Shown: positions 1 to 5,689, numbered from the stretch's first letter. The stretch: DNA of 7,315 nucleotides from Oscillospiraceae bacterium (GCA_031260745.1 JAISKY010000219.1:1-7315), one strand, 5' to 3'. Made by a program: numbers and translations. The notes: a model not told the origin generated them from the sequence alone.

Positions 1-867
1 TTACTTTATCATAGTTCCTTCGCCCTCGTCGGAGAGCAGTTCAATCAGGATAGAGTGCGGGACGCGTCCGTCCAGAATCGTCGCGGAACTTACTCCGCGC
101 CTTACGGATTCGACCGCGCAGTCAATTTTCGGTATCATACCGCCGCTGATTATGCCGTCTTTAATCAGACCGGGAATTTCGCTTAGACTGGCTTCGTGAA
201 TCAGCGTGGACTCGTCCGACGGGTCACGCAGCAAACCCTTAACGTCGGTCATAAGAATCAGCTTTTCGGCTTTGACCGCGCTCGCAATTCTGGCGGCGGC
301 AACGTCGGAGTTGATGTTATAGCTGACCTCGCGGTCAACGCCGAGCGCGACACTGCTTACGACGGGTACGTAACCGCGTTCCAAAGCGTCAAGCAGCGGT
401 TCCGGGTTAACGTCAACGATGTCGCCGACGTATCCTCCGTAGTCAATTCCGGTTTCAACGAGTTCTTTCGCCTGGATAATACCCGCGTCTAAGCCGCTGT
501 AACCCAAAGCCTTTACGCCGGAACGCGTCAAAGCGGCTACAAGGTTTTTGTTAATCTTACCGCACAGCACCATTTGTACTAAGTCGCCGATTTCCGCGTT
601 GGTGTAGCGGAATCCGTTGATTTTCTTTTTGCCGAGTTCGAGTTTTAGGGCAAGCTCGTCAATTTCCGGACCGCCGCCGTGTACGAGTACGATTTTAATC
701 CCGACCAGCGACAGTAACGCTACGTCGTTCATAACCGCGCTCATAAGCTCCGGTGACTTCATTGCGTGACCGCCGTATTTGACTACAACGACTTTGTTAT
801 GGTGCTGTTGTATGTACGGCAAAGCCTCAATGTAGACCTGAGCGCGGTCAAATGTATAATTATTCAT
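1..867 (-). CDS. argB: Acetylglutamate kinase (arginine-sensitive type)
   Basis: ATP-dependent phosphorylation of N-acetylglutamate, the second step of cytoplasmic arginine synthesis. The 288-residue protein has the amino-acid-kinase fold. Visible landmarks are the phosphate-binding start VVVKYGGHAM (Lys30), HGGGPEI at 63-69, NINSDVAAARIA at 184-195, MTDVKGL at 206-212 and SGGMIPK at 241-247 (Lys247, the second conserved lysine). Residues 5-21 form an extra N-terminal helix (AQVYIEALPYI) ahead of the core, and the C-terminus reads SDEGEGTMI. Both are typical of hexameric, arginine-inhibited kinases, so feedback inhibition is inferred. One oddity is GYSGLDAG at 122-129, where relatives usually have a Lys (SGKDG). 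The ATG start is supported by AAGGAG nine bases upstream. It is the last gene of the window, 85 bp after argJ, and its TAA stop is at the window edge. Family assignment is very secure. Confidence 0.97.
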   Translation of the reverse strand: MNNYTFDRAQVYIEALPYIQQHHNKVVVVKYGGHAMKSPELMSAVMNDVALLSLVGIKIVLVHGGGPEIDELALKLELGKKKINGFRYTNAEIGDLVQMVLCGKINKNLVAALTRSGVKALGYSGLDAGIIQAKELVETGIDYGGYVGDIVDVNPEPLLDALERGYVPVVSSVALGVDREVSYNINSDVAAARIASAVKAEKLILMTDVKGLLRDPSDESTLIHEASLSEIPGLIKDGIISGGMIPKIDCAVESVRRGVSSATILDGRVPHSILIELLSDEGEGTMIK

Positions 868-869
868 TT
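850..869. promoter_or_regulatory. ARG-box-like palindrome over the argB start
   Basis: A 20-bp sequence centred at 859/860 is a palindrome except for one base pair. Its core TGTATAATTATTCA resembles the known ArgR/AhrC half-site arrangement (TGAAT-N4-ATTCA). It lies across the argB start codon, an unusual place for an operator, and AT-rich start regions can give such patterns by chance. Tentative. Confidence 0.25.
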
Positions 870-904
870 CGGAATGCTCCTTTTACGCAAATAGTCTATA
901 TGCC

Positions 905-921
905 CGGTCGGACGCCGACCG
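905..921. other. Hairpin in the argJ-argB gap
   Basis: A perfect inverted repeat with a 7-bp stem (CGGTCGG / CCGACCG) and a 3-base loop lies in the 85-bp spacer between argJ and argB. No T-run follows it on the minus strand, so it is not a classical intrinsic terminator. It may be an mRNA processing or stability element. A hairpin of the same design lies inside argC at 2624-2640. Confidence 0.5.
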
Positions 922-952
922 ATTCACTCTGATTGTCCGCGGCGACTCGCCG

Positions 953-2329
953 TTACGTTCTGTAATCGCCGTTTATTTTAACATATTCGTAGGTGAGGTC
1001 ACAGCCCCAGCACATACACCACCCAAATTCGCCGGGCGCGGTTTCTTCGTTCAGACTGATTAGAATTTCAATATCGTGTTCAGACAGAACTTTTTTCGCC
1101 AAATCCTCGTCGAACATAAGTCCGCGGCCGCTATTACAGACCGCGACCTCGCCCGCTTTGGAACGGAACGTCACGTCCACGCGTTCCGGATTGAACGATT
1201 CGCCGGAATATCCCATAGCGCAGAGAACTCTGCCCCAATTCGCGTCCTCTCCGAATATCATCGACTTGACAAGGCTTGACGATATGACGCTCTTTGCGAT
1301 AGCTTCTGCTTTAGGCTCGTTTTCGGATTCGGAAACCACGCAGGTAATCAGGTGCTTCGCGCCCTCGCCGTCAGACGCCATCGCGACCGCGAGTTTAACG
1401 CACAGCGCGCACAGCGCGTCCTCAAATACCCACGCGTCTGAACCCACCCAGGTTTCGGAGCCGTAATTGTCCTCTAACGTGATTTCCGCGTTGCCGGCGT
1501 CACCCGACGCGAGAATGAAACACGTATCGTTAGTGGACGTATCGCCGTCAACGGAAATGCGGTTGAAACTCTCGCAAACCGCGTTCCGCAGAACCTTATC
1601 GAGCAGTTCACGCGAAATCGCGCAGTCCGTAGTAATCACAGACAACATCGTACCCATATTCGGGTGAATCATTCCGGAACCCTTTGCTATTCCGCCGATT
1701 CGCACAGTTTTACCGCCAATTTCAGTTTCAACGGCGAACTCTTTTTTCACGGTGTCCGTAGTCATAATCGCTTTAGCGGCCGCGTCGGAGTTATCACCCA
1801 ACGCTCCGATTAACTCCGGAATCGCGGCAGTAATCGCGCCGATATTAAGTTCCTGTCCGATTACGCCCGTTGACGCAACACCGATAATTTCCTCGGAAAT
1901 ACCGAGCGCGTCCGCAATAGCTTTCGACATCTTAACCGCGTTAGCGTAGTCGTTCGGAGCGCACGCGTTAGCGTTGCCGGAGTTCAATATCACGGCTTGG
2001 AGAACTCCCCCCTGCCCCTGCGGGGCTTCCCCCCTCTTGGAGGGGGGCGTTTCACCTGGTCTTGCCCCCCTCTCAGAGGGGGGGCTGGGGGGGAGTCCGA
2101 TACGCTCCCGGCTTAACAACACCGGCGCCGCCTTGACGACGTTTTTCGTAAACACCGCCGCCGCGTCACACGGTTTATCCGCGAGTATAAGCGCGAGGTC
2201 AGGTTTTTCCGATGCGGTATTTGAGTTCGGGTCAACGCTATGGCTCGATTTTACTCCGGCGTGAACTCCCGAAGCTCTAAACCCTTTCGGAGCGCAAACG
2301 CCTCCGTCTATCCATTTAACTTTTTCCAT
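953..2329 (-). CDS. argJ: Bifunctional ornithine acetyltransferase / N-acetylglutamate synthase ArgJ, with in-frame insert
   Basis: Transfers acetyl from N-acetylornithine to glutamate, closing the acetyl cycle; some members also use acetyl-CoA. The start was set at ATG 2329, because the protein then opens with WIDGGVCAPKGFRASGV, the normal family N-terminus. GAGG lies 11 bases upstream. An upstream in-frame GTG at 2410 would overlap argC and add 27 residues with no family match. The product has 458 residues. Landmarks are NSGNANAC at 116-123, GVASTGVIGQ at 150-159, KGSGMIHPNMGTML at 216-229 with the autocleavage nucleophile Thr227 (a Gly-Thr bond here), GDTSTNDT at 262-269, and a C-terminal WGCDLTYEYVKINGDYRT. 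Family members usually have about 400-410 residues. Part of the excess is a Pro/Gly/Arg-rich stretch at about 79-109 encoded by the palindromic element at 2004-2096. All catalytic motifs are intact, so the enzyme is probably active. It follows argC by 50 bp. Confidence 0.96.
   Translation of the reverse strand: MEKVKWIDGGVCAPKGFRASGVHAGVKSSHSVDPNSNTASEKPDLALILADKPCDAAAVFTKNVVKAAPVLLSRERIGLPPSPPSERGARPGETPPSKRGEAPQGQGGVLQAVILNSGNANACAPNDYANAVKMSKAIADALGISEEIIGVASTGVIGQELNIGAITAAIPELIGALGDNSDAAAKAIMTTDTVKKEFAVETEIGGKTVRIGGIAKGSGMIHPNMGTMLSVITTDCAISRELLDKVLRNAVCESFNRISVDGDTSTNDTCFILASGDAGNAEITLEDNYGSETWVGSDAWVFEDALCALCVKLAVAMASDGEGAKHLITCVVSESENEPKAEAIAKSVISSSLVKSMIFGEDANWGRVLCAMGYSGESFNPERVDVTFRSKAGEVAVCNSGRGLMFDEDLAKKVLSEHDIEILISLNEETAPGEFGWCMCWGCDLTYEYVKINGDYRT
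2004..2096. repeat. GC-rich palindromic element inserted in frame in argJ
   Basis: A 93-bp cassette (31 codons) with imperfect terminal inverted repeats of about 15 bp at 2004-2018 and 2081-2096, each opening ACTCCCCCC from its own end. Inside are three further hairpins: GCCCC/GGGGC at 2014-2026, CCCCCCTC/GAGGGGGG at 2029-2047 and the same 8-bp stem at 2065-2083. Its runs of C and G are unlike any other part of the window. Translated within ArgJ it gives PPSPPSERG and TPPSKRG motifs between conserved blocks SRERIG and LQAVILNSGNANAC, where the family normally has only a few residues. It looks like a small non-autonomous repeat of the kind known from Rickettsia palindromic elements. No second copy is in the window, so mobility is inferred. 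Confidence 0.8.
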
Positions 2330-2340
2330 TTTTTCTAAAT

Positions 2341-2344
2341 CCTC
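2341..2344 (-). promoter_or_regulatory. argJ ribosome binding site
   Basis: GAGG ends 11 bases before the ATG at 2329. Together with family alignment it supports this start over the in-frame GTG at 2410 inside argC. The spacing is slightly long. Confidence 0.55.
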
Positions 2345-2379
2345 AACATAAAATAATATACGCGAACTGCCGGTCGCTC

Positions 2380-3318
2380 CTACATCAGTTGAATGTCCAA
2401 CATAATACACATATTCTGGAGCGCGGCGCCGGACGCGCCTTTACCCAGGTTATCAAATTGCGCGGTAAGAATCACTATCTCGTCTGAACCCGCGACCGTA
2501 AGCGTCAGATTATCCGTATCAGCGTTTACGTTGCTTGGCGAGAACGCGGGAATTTTGTCGGTAACGTCAATATTAGCGGATTCGGAGTAGTGTTCTTTCA
2601 AAATGTCAAAAATCTCTCGTCGTCGGTCCGAGCCGGACCGGCATAACGACAAATGCAGGGGAATAATTACCTGCATACCCTGCGGATAGTCAGCGACAAT
2701 CGGCACAACCACGGGATTTTTCGCAAGTCCGGCGTATTTAACGATTTCAGGGATATGTTTATGCGCGGCGGTCAGCGCGTACGCTCTCGGAGCGTTCAAG
2801 TCACGGCGAGTCTCGCGGTCGGAGGTTTCATAGTCCGCAATCATCGCCTTACCGCCGCCCGTATAACCCGTTACGGAGGTAATCGCAAGCGGATAATCCG
2901 GCGGCACAACTCCCGCTTTGACGAGCGGAGCGAGTAACGCAATCGCTCCGGTAGCGTGACAACCGGGGTTCGCGACATACTTAGCGTTCCGAATCAGCCC
3001 GTTTTGAGCGGCGTTAAGCTCCGGAAAGCCGTACACCCAGCCGTCCGTGACGCGGTGAGCGGTAGACGTGTCGATAACTCTGTTCTCCGCTCTCCGCTCT
3101 CTTAACTGCTCCGCGGTCTTACGCGCCGCGTCATCGGGCAGACACAGGAACACAAGCTCCGCGGAACGCATAATCTCAAGCCGCGCCGAATCGTCCTTAC
3201 GCAACTCGTCGGGGAGCGTCAGAATCTCCACGCTGTCGGAGTATTTCGCGAGTTTCTCCCTAAGTTGAAGCCCCGTAGTACCCGCCGAGCCGTCGATAAA
3301 AATCTTATGTTTTGTCAC
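2380..3318 (-). CDS. argC: N-acetyl-gamma-glutamyl-phosphate reductase, short (type 2) form
   Basis: NADPH-dependent reduction of N-acetylglutamyl phosphate to N-acetylglutamate semialdehyde, the step after ArgB. The 312-residue protein opens with a nucleotide-binding loop, KIFIDGSAGTTGLQLREKL. It carries the catalytic cysteine in NPGCHATG (Cys120), the glycine-rich TGYTGGGKAM at 150-159, the HKHIPEI histidine motif at 186-192 and GKGASGAALQNM near the end. The length and the FIDG.AGTTGLQ start place it in the short 'type 2' ArgC group rather than the roughly 345-residue classical form. The start codon is GTG at 3318, with GGAG ten bases upstream inside the GNAT gene. The first 14 bp overlap the end of the GNAT gene, which suggests translational coupling. 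A perfect 17-base hairpin at 2624-2640 lies in its coding region. Confidence 0.95.
   Translation of the reverse strand: MTKHKIFIDGSAGTTGLQLREKLAKYSDSVEILTLPDELRKDDSARLEIMRSAELVFLCLPDDAARKTAEQLRERRAENRVIDTSTAHRVTDGWVYGFPELNAAQNGLIRNAKYVANPGCHATGAIALLAPLVKAGVVPPDYPLAITSVTGYTGGGKAMIADYETSDRETRRDLNAPRAYALTAAHKHIPEIVKYAGLAKNPVVVPIVADYPQGMQVIIPLHLSLCRSGSDRRREIFDILKEHYSESANIDVTDKIPAFSPSNVNADTDNLTLTVAGSDEIVILTAQFDNLGKGASGAALQNMCIMLDIQLM
2624..2640. other. Perfect hairpin inside argC
   Basis: The sequence CGGTCCG-AGC-CGGACCG is a perfect 7-bp inverted repeat with a 3-base loop, encoding part of a CRSGSDRRRE stretch of ArgC. It matches the architecture of the 905-921 hairpin. It may be a coincidence of GC-rich codons or a short dispersed palindrome. 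Confidence 0.4.
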
Positions 3319-3835
3319 TATTCAAAATCTCCATATAAATTTGGTCAACGTACTTACCCTCTTTATATACCGCGTTACTTCGTCGCCCGAACTCGCGGAA
3401 CCCGACTTTTTTGTAACACGCTATCGCTTGAGCGTTATCAGCGTGAACATACAGCATTACATTGTAAGTATTCAGCGTATTGAAAAGGTATCCGACCAAC
3501 AGGCCTAACGCCTCCGTACCGTAACCGCCGCCACGGTTTTCCGCCTCGCCGATAATCAGACCGACCTCGGCGGTACGCGAAACGTAATCAATGGAGTTTA
3601 TGCCAATATTCCCAATCAGCGTATTGTCCTCCGAGCGTACAATCGCGTAATTATGCTCTCCGGAGAACCTGTCAATCCAGTTTTGCTCTCCGGCGACCGT
3701 TATGGTTCTCCTATACTGCCCGAGTGTCAGAGCGACTTCCGGGTCGTTCATCCACTTGGTATAAATCTCCGCGTCGTCCTGGTTAATCGGCGAGAGATAT
3801 ACGCGTTCGCCAACGATTTTCCTGAAGTATTTCAT
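3305..3835 (-). CDS. GNAT-family N-acetyltransferase (RimJ/RimL-like)
   Basis: A 176-residue acetyl-CoA-dependent acetyltransferase; the substrate is unknown. The N-terminal RVYLSPINQDDAEIYTKWMNDPEV is typical of the RimJ/RimL/SpeG-like GNAT branch. The acetyl-CoA pyrophosphate loop is RGGGYGTEAL at 101-110, and the motif NAQAIACYKKVGF at 134-146 is the usual second half of the fold. The ATG start has GGAGG five bases upstream, a rather short spacing. It is the first gene of the GNAT-argC-argJ-argB unit and overlaps argC by 14 bp, so it is probably co-expressed with arginine synthesis. Possible roles are acetylation of a ribosomal protein, a polyamine or an amino-acid derivative. A role as an extra N-acetylglutamate synthase is conceivable but has no direct support, since ArgJ can make that compound. 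Confidence 0.88.
   Translation of the reverse strand: MKYFRKIVGERVYLSPINQDDAEIYTKWMNDPEVALTLGQYRRTITVAGEQNWIDRFSGEHNYAIVRSEDNTLIGNIGINSIDYVSRTAEVGLIIGEAENRGGGYGTEALGLLVGYLFNTLNTYNVMLYVHADNAQAIACYKKVGFREFGRRSNAVYKEGKYVDQIYMEILNSDKT
3329..3332 (-). promoter_or_regulatory. argC ribosome binding site inside the GNAT gene
   Basis: GGAG lies ten bases before the GTG at 3318, within the last codons of the GNAT gene. It supports the GTG start and translational coupling of the two overlapping genes. Confidence 0.6.
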
Positions 3836-3857
3836 ATTGTCCTCCGTTCTCTTACAC

Positions 3858-3926
3858 TTGCGGAAATTGCGGAGCCATCAGGGCTCTGTAATTTCCCCCA
3901 CGTTGTTTTGAGCTATATCAGTCAAG
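3858..3926. repeat. Tandem hairpin repeat, copy 1
   Basis: The first 28 bases (3858-3885) are identical to 3957-3984, and similarity continues through a CCCCCAC tract and TTTGAG to about 3926. The arms GGAAATTGCGGAGCC and GGCTCTGTAATTTCC enclose a 5-base loop. Read as plus-strand RNA all 15 positions pair, two of them as G-U. Read as minus-strand RNA those two become A-C mismatches. It sits just upstream of the GNAT ribosome site. Confidence 0.75.
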
Positions 3927-3939
3927 TTAAATCACTCAA
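3912..3939 (-). promoter_or_regulatory. Candidate promoter for GNAT-argCJB
   Basis: On the minus strand TTGAGT (3934-3939) is followed after 16 bases by TATAGC (3912-3917), a reasonable sigma-70-type match. It would start an RNA near 3905 that carries the copy-1 hairpin as a 5' leader before GNAT. Weaker than the promoter at 4205-4234. Confidence 0.35.
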
Positions 3940-3956
3940 TGCGAAAAGCAGATAGT

Positions 3957-4030
3957 TTGCGGAAATTGCGGAGCCATCAGGGCTGCGCGATTTCCCCCAC
4001 ACTGCTTTGAGGTGTATAAATCTACTCAAG
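3957..4030. repeat. Tandem hairpin repeat, copy 2
   Basis: Second copy, 99 bases after copy 1, with an identical 28-base left part and a diverged right part. The right arm is GGCTGCGCGATTTCC. As plus-strand RNA it keeps 13 Watson-Crick pairs plus one G-U with one G-G mismatch. The shared tail includes TTTCCCCCAC, TTTGAG and CTCAAG. Only two copies are present, and the roughly 70-base separation does not fit a CRISPR array. Confidence 0.75.
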
Positions 4031-4040
4031 CCCCTCAATA

Positions 4041-4068
4041 TAAAAAATCGGAACCTGTCAGGTTCCGA
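4041..4068 (-). terminator. Intrinsic terminator
   Basis: A perfect inverted repeat, TCGGAACCTG / CAGGTTCCGA, followed on the minus strand by six T residues. It ends the RNA that starts near 4198, and lies about 200 bp ahead of the GNAT gene. It is a strong classical Rho-independent terminator. Confidence 0.9.
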
Positions 4069-4198
4069 CGCGAAATTAGTTTCGCAGGTTTCGGTTTAGC
4101 CCAACAGCAAACAGCCACGGCTTTCGCCATAGCGGGAATCAAGACGTCGCGCTGTTTGCCGATAAACGTACATCAGAATAAACCTCTAGTAATTTAAT
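4041..4198 (-). ncRNA. Candidate structured small RNA or leader RNA (unclassified)
   Basis: The segment is bounded by a near-consensus promoter and a perfect terminator and has no convincing reading frame. From a predicted start at 4198 the RNA is about 158 nt. Nested pairings that can be seen by eye (RNA numbering) are AAAUUA 4-9 with UAAUUU 121-126, AGGUUU 14-19 with AAACCU 108-113, GUUUA 32-36 with UAAAC 101-105, GCAAACA 40-46 with UGUUUGC 86-92, and an 8-bp hairpin 66-85 capped by a GAAA tetraloop. This gives a long rod with asymmetric bulges. An alternative local hairpin (GCGAAA/UUUCGC, 115-129 region) competes with the outer stem. Size and rod shape are reminiscent of 6S RNA, but I cannot match its conserved sequence. 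T-box, RNase P, SRP and tmRNA signatures are absent. It could be a free-standing sRNA, or an attenuator leader for GNAT-argCJB. Confidence 0.6.
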
Positions 4199-4204
4199 GT
4201 TGAT

Positions 4205-4234
4205 ACTATAACACAGCCGCTTATGTTTTGTCAA
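4205..4234 (-). promoter_or_regulatory. Strong sigma-70-type promoter
   Basis: The -35 is a perfect TTGACA (4229-4234), the spacer is 18 bases and the -10 is TATAGT (4205-4210), with an extended TG-N just before it. An AT-rich tract at about 4235-4278 lies upstream and could act as an UP element. The predicted start is an A near 4198. It is the best promoter in the window and drives the candidate RNA at 4041-4198. Confidence 0.8.
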
Positions 4235-4252
4235 GGGGTATTTTTGAAAATT

Positions 4253-4270
4253 GAAAAAATTTATTTTTTC
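4253..4270. other. A/T palindrome after argH
   Basis: GAAAAAAT-TT-ATTTTTTC forms a perfect but almost purely A/T inverted repeat just after the argH stop. It is too weak to be a convincing terminator and more likely contributes to the AT-rich upstream region of the promoter at 4205-4234. No clear argH terminator is visible, so read-through into the region below is possible. Confidence 0.4.
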
Positions 4271-4278
4271 TTGTAATT

Positions 4279-5652
4279 TTACTTGTAACCGACAAACCTT
4301 TCAACGCTTTCGATTTGTTTTTGCACCTGAGCTTTTGAGGGCCCGCCGGGTACGCCGCGGCGTTCAATACACGTTTCCAGCGAAATCGCGCTGAAAATAT
4401 CGTCGTCAAACTTACCGGAGAACGACTTGTACTCGTCTAAGGTAAGCGTATCGAGCGTCTTAGCGTTAGCGATACAGTAACGCACAAGTTTCCCCGTAAT
4501 CTCGTGAGCGTCGCGGAACGGTATGCTTTGGGTTACAAGATAATCCGCGCAATCGGTGGCGTTGATGAAGCCTTTACTAGCGGCGGCTCGCATATTGTCG
4601 GGCAAAACTTTAACGGAGCCAAGCATTTCCGTGAACGCGGTCACAGTCAGCCACACCGTGTCTAACGCGTCAAATACAGCCTCCTTGTCCTCCTGCATAT
4701 CCTTGTTGTAGGCAAGCGGAAGTCCTTTCATAACCGTCAGGAGCGTAGCGAGGTCGCCGTAAACTCTGCCGGTTTTACCGCGAACAAGCTCCGCGACGTC
4801 CGGATTTTTCTTTTGCGGCATCATTGAACTTCCCGTAGCAAACGCGTCGTCAAGCTCCAAAAATTTGAACTCCCAACTGCACCACAGCACGATTTCCTCC
4901 GCGAAGCGCGAGAGGTGCATTTGCAGTATAGACAAATCGCTAAGTAACTCCAGCGCGAAATCGCGGTCGCTCACCGCGTCAAGACTGTTTTCGGTGATAC
5001 GCGCGAAGCCAAGCTCCGAAGCTACGAACTCGCGGTCAATCGGGTATGTTGTGCCGCATAACGCGCCCGCGCCGAGCGGAGATTCGTCCATACGCTCCAG
5101 GCAGTCGCTAAGCCGCCCGCAGTCGCGGCGAAACATCTGAGCGTACGCCATCAGATAGTGTGCGAACGTAGACGGTTGAGCGCGCTGTAGATGAGTATAC
5201 GCCGGCATTACGGCGTCAAGATTCTCTCGCGCCTTTTTACAGAGTACCTCTAACAGGTTAAGCGCGAGCGTCCGCAGTTCGACGATTTGCTCTTTAAGGT
5301 ACAGCCGAAAATCAAGCGCGACTTGGTCGTTACGGCTTCTTGCGGTATGCAGACGCTTACCGGCTTCGCCGATTTTAGCGGTTAGGATAGCTTCGACCGC
5401 CATATGAATGTCCTCGGCTTCCGGCGGGATTTGCTGAGTTTCCCAATTCGAGAGAATCTCACGCAAACCCGCCGTAATCGCGTCGGAATCGGCTTGCGTG
5501 ATTATCCCTTGTTTACCAAGCATAGCCGCGTGAGCGATACTGCCGGTAATATCCTGTGAGTACATTCTGCCGTCAACGCCGATTGAAAAGTTTATCGCGT
5601 CCGTAATCGCGGCGGTATTTTTCTCAAACCGCCCGCTCCAAAGTTTTGCCAT
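4279..5652 (-). CDS. argH: Argininosuccinate lyase
   Basis: Splits argininosuccinate into arginine and fumarate, the last step of the pathway, as a cytoplasmic homotetramer of the fumarase/aspartase superfamily. The 457-residue protein starts MAKLWSGRFEK. It has HTARSRNDQV at 102-111, YTHLQRAQP at 152-160 (catalytic His154) and the superfamily signature GSSMMPQKKNP at 274-284, which bears the catalytic serine loop. It ends with GVPGGPSKAQVQ at 433-444. Length is normal. The start was placed at ATG 5652, with GAGG six bases upstream. A TTG four codons earlier overlaps this ribosome site and gives residues foreign to the family. It follows argG by 34 bp and precedes the non-coding region. Assignment is very secure. 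Confidence 0.97.
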   Translation of the reverse strand: MAKLWSGRFEKNTAAITDAINFSIGVDGRMYSQDITGSIAHAAMLGKQGIITQADSDAITAGLREILSNWETQQIPPEAEDIHMAVEAILTAKIGEAGKRLHTARSRNDQVALDFRLYLKEQIVELRTLALNLLEVLCKKARENLDAVMPAYTHLQRAQPSTFAHYLMAYAQMFRRDCGRLSDCLERMDESPLGAGALCGTTYPIDREFVASELGFARITENSLDAVSDRDFALELLSDLSILQMHLSRFAEEIVLWCSWEFKFLELDDAFATGSSMMPQKKNPDVAELVRGKTGRVYGDLATLLTVMKGLPLAYNKDMQEDKEAVFDALDTVWLTVTAFTEMLGSVKVLPDNMRAAASKGFINATDCADYLVTQSIPFRDAHEITGKLVRYCIANAKTLDTLTLDEYKSFSGKFDDDIFSAISLETCIERRGVPGGPSKAQVQKQIESVERFVGYK

Positions 5653-5675
5653 CGTACACCTCAAATATCGCGCAG

Positions 5676-5689
5676 TGAATAATTATCTA
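5676..5689. promoter_or_regulatory. ARG-box-like site at the argG-argH junction
   Basis: TGAATAATTATCTA shares the core ATAATTAT flanked by TGA/TCA-like arms with the site over the argB start, and differs modestly from the known ArgR/AhrC consensus. It overlaps the argG stop codon. No promoter is evident beside it, so a role as operator is uncertain. Confidence 0.2.

Noticed and set aside
993..1466. Plus-strand reading frame of 157 codons opposite argJ
   Set aside because: A shadow of the argJ coding strand with a low-complexity composition and no family match.
953..2329. argJ as a pseudogene because of the insert
   Set aside because: The insert is a multiple of three, contains no stop and leaves every catalytic motif in frame.
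2330..2410. Upstream GTG start that would extend ArgJ by 27 residues
   Set aside because: The extra residues overlap the end of argC and do not match the ArgJ N-terminus. ATG 2329 gives the family start and has GAGG upstream.
3858..3984. CRISPR array
   Set aside because: Only two copies of the 28-base core, a 71-base interval that is itself partly repeated, and no cas genes in the window.
4012..4197. Plus-strand reading frame of 61 codons across the RNA region
   Set aside because: It is antisense to the promoter-terminator unit and has no ribosome site or recognisable protein features.
4041..4198. T-box, 6S, SRP, RNase P or tmRNA gene
   Set aside because: The conserved sequence blocks of T-box antiterminators, SRP, RNase P and tmRNA are absent. 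6S remains possible by size and rod shape, but no diagnostic block could be confirmed by eye.
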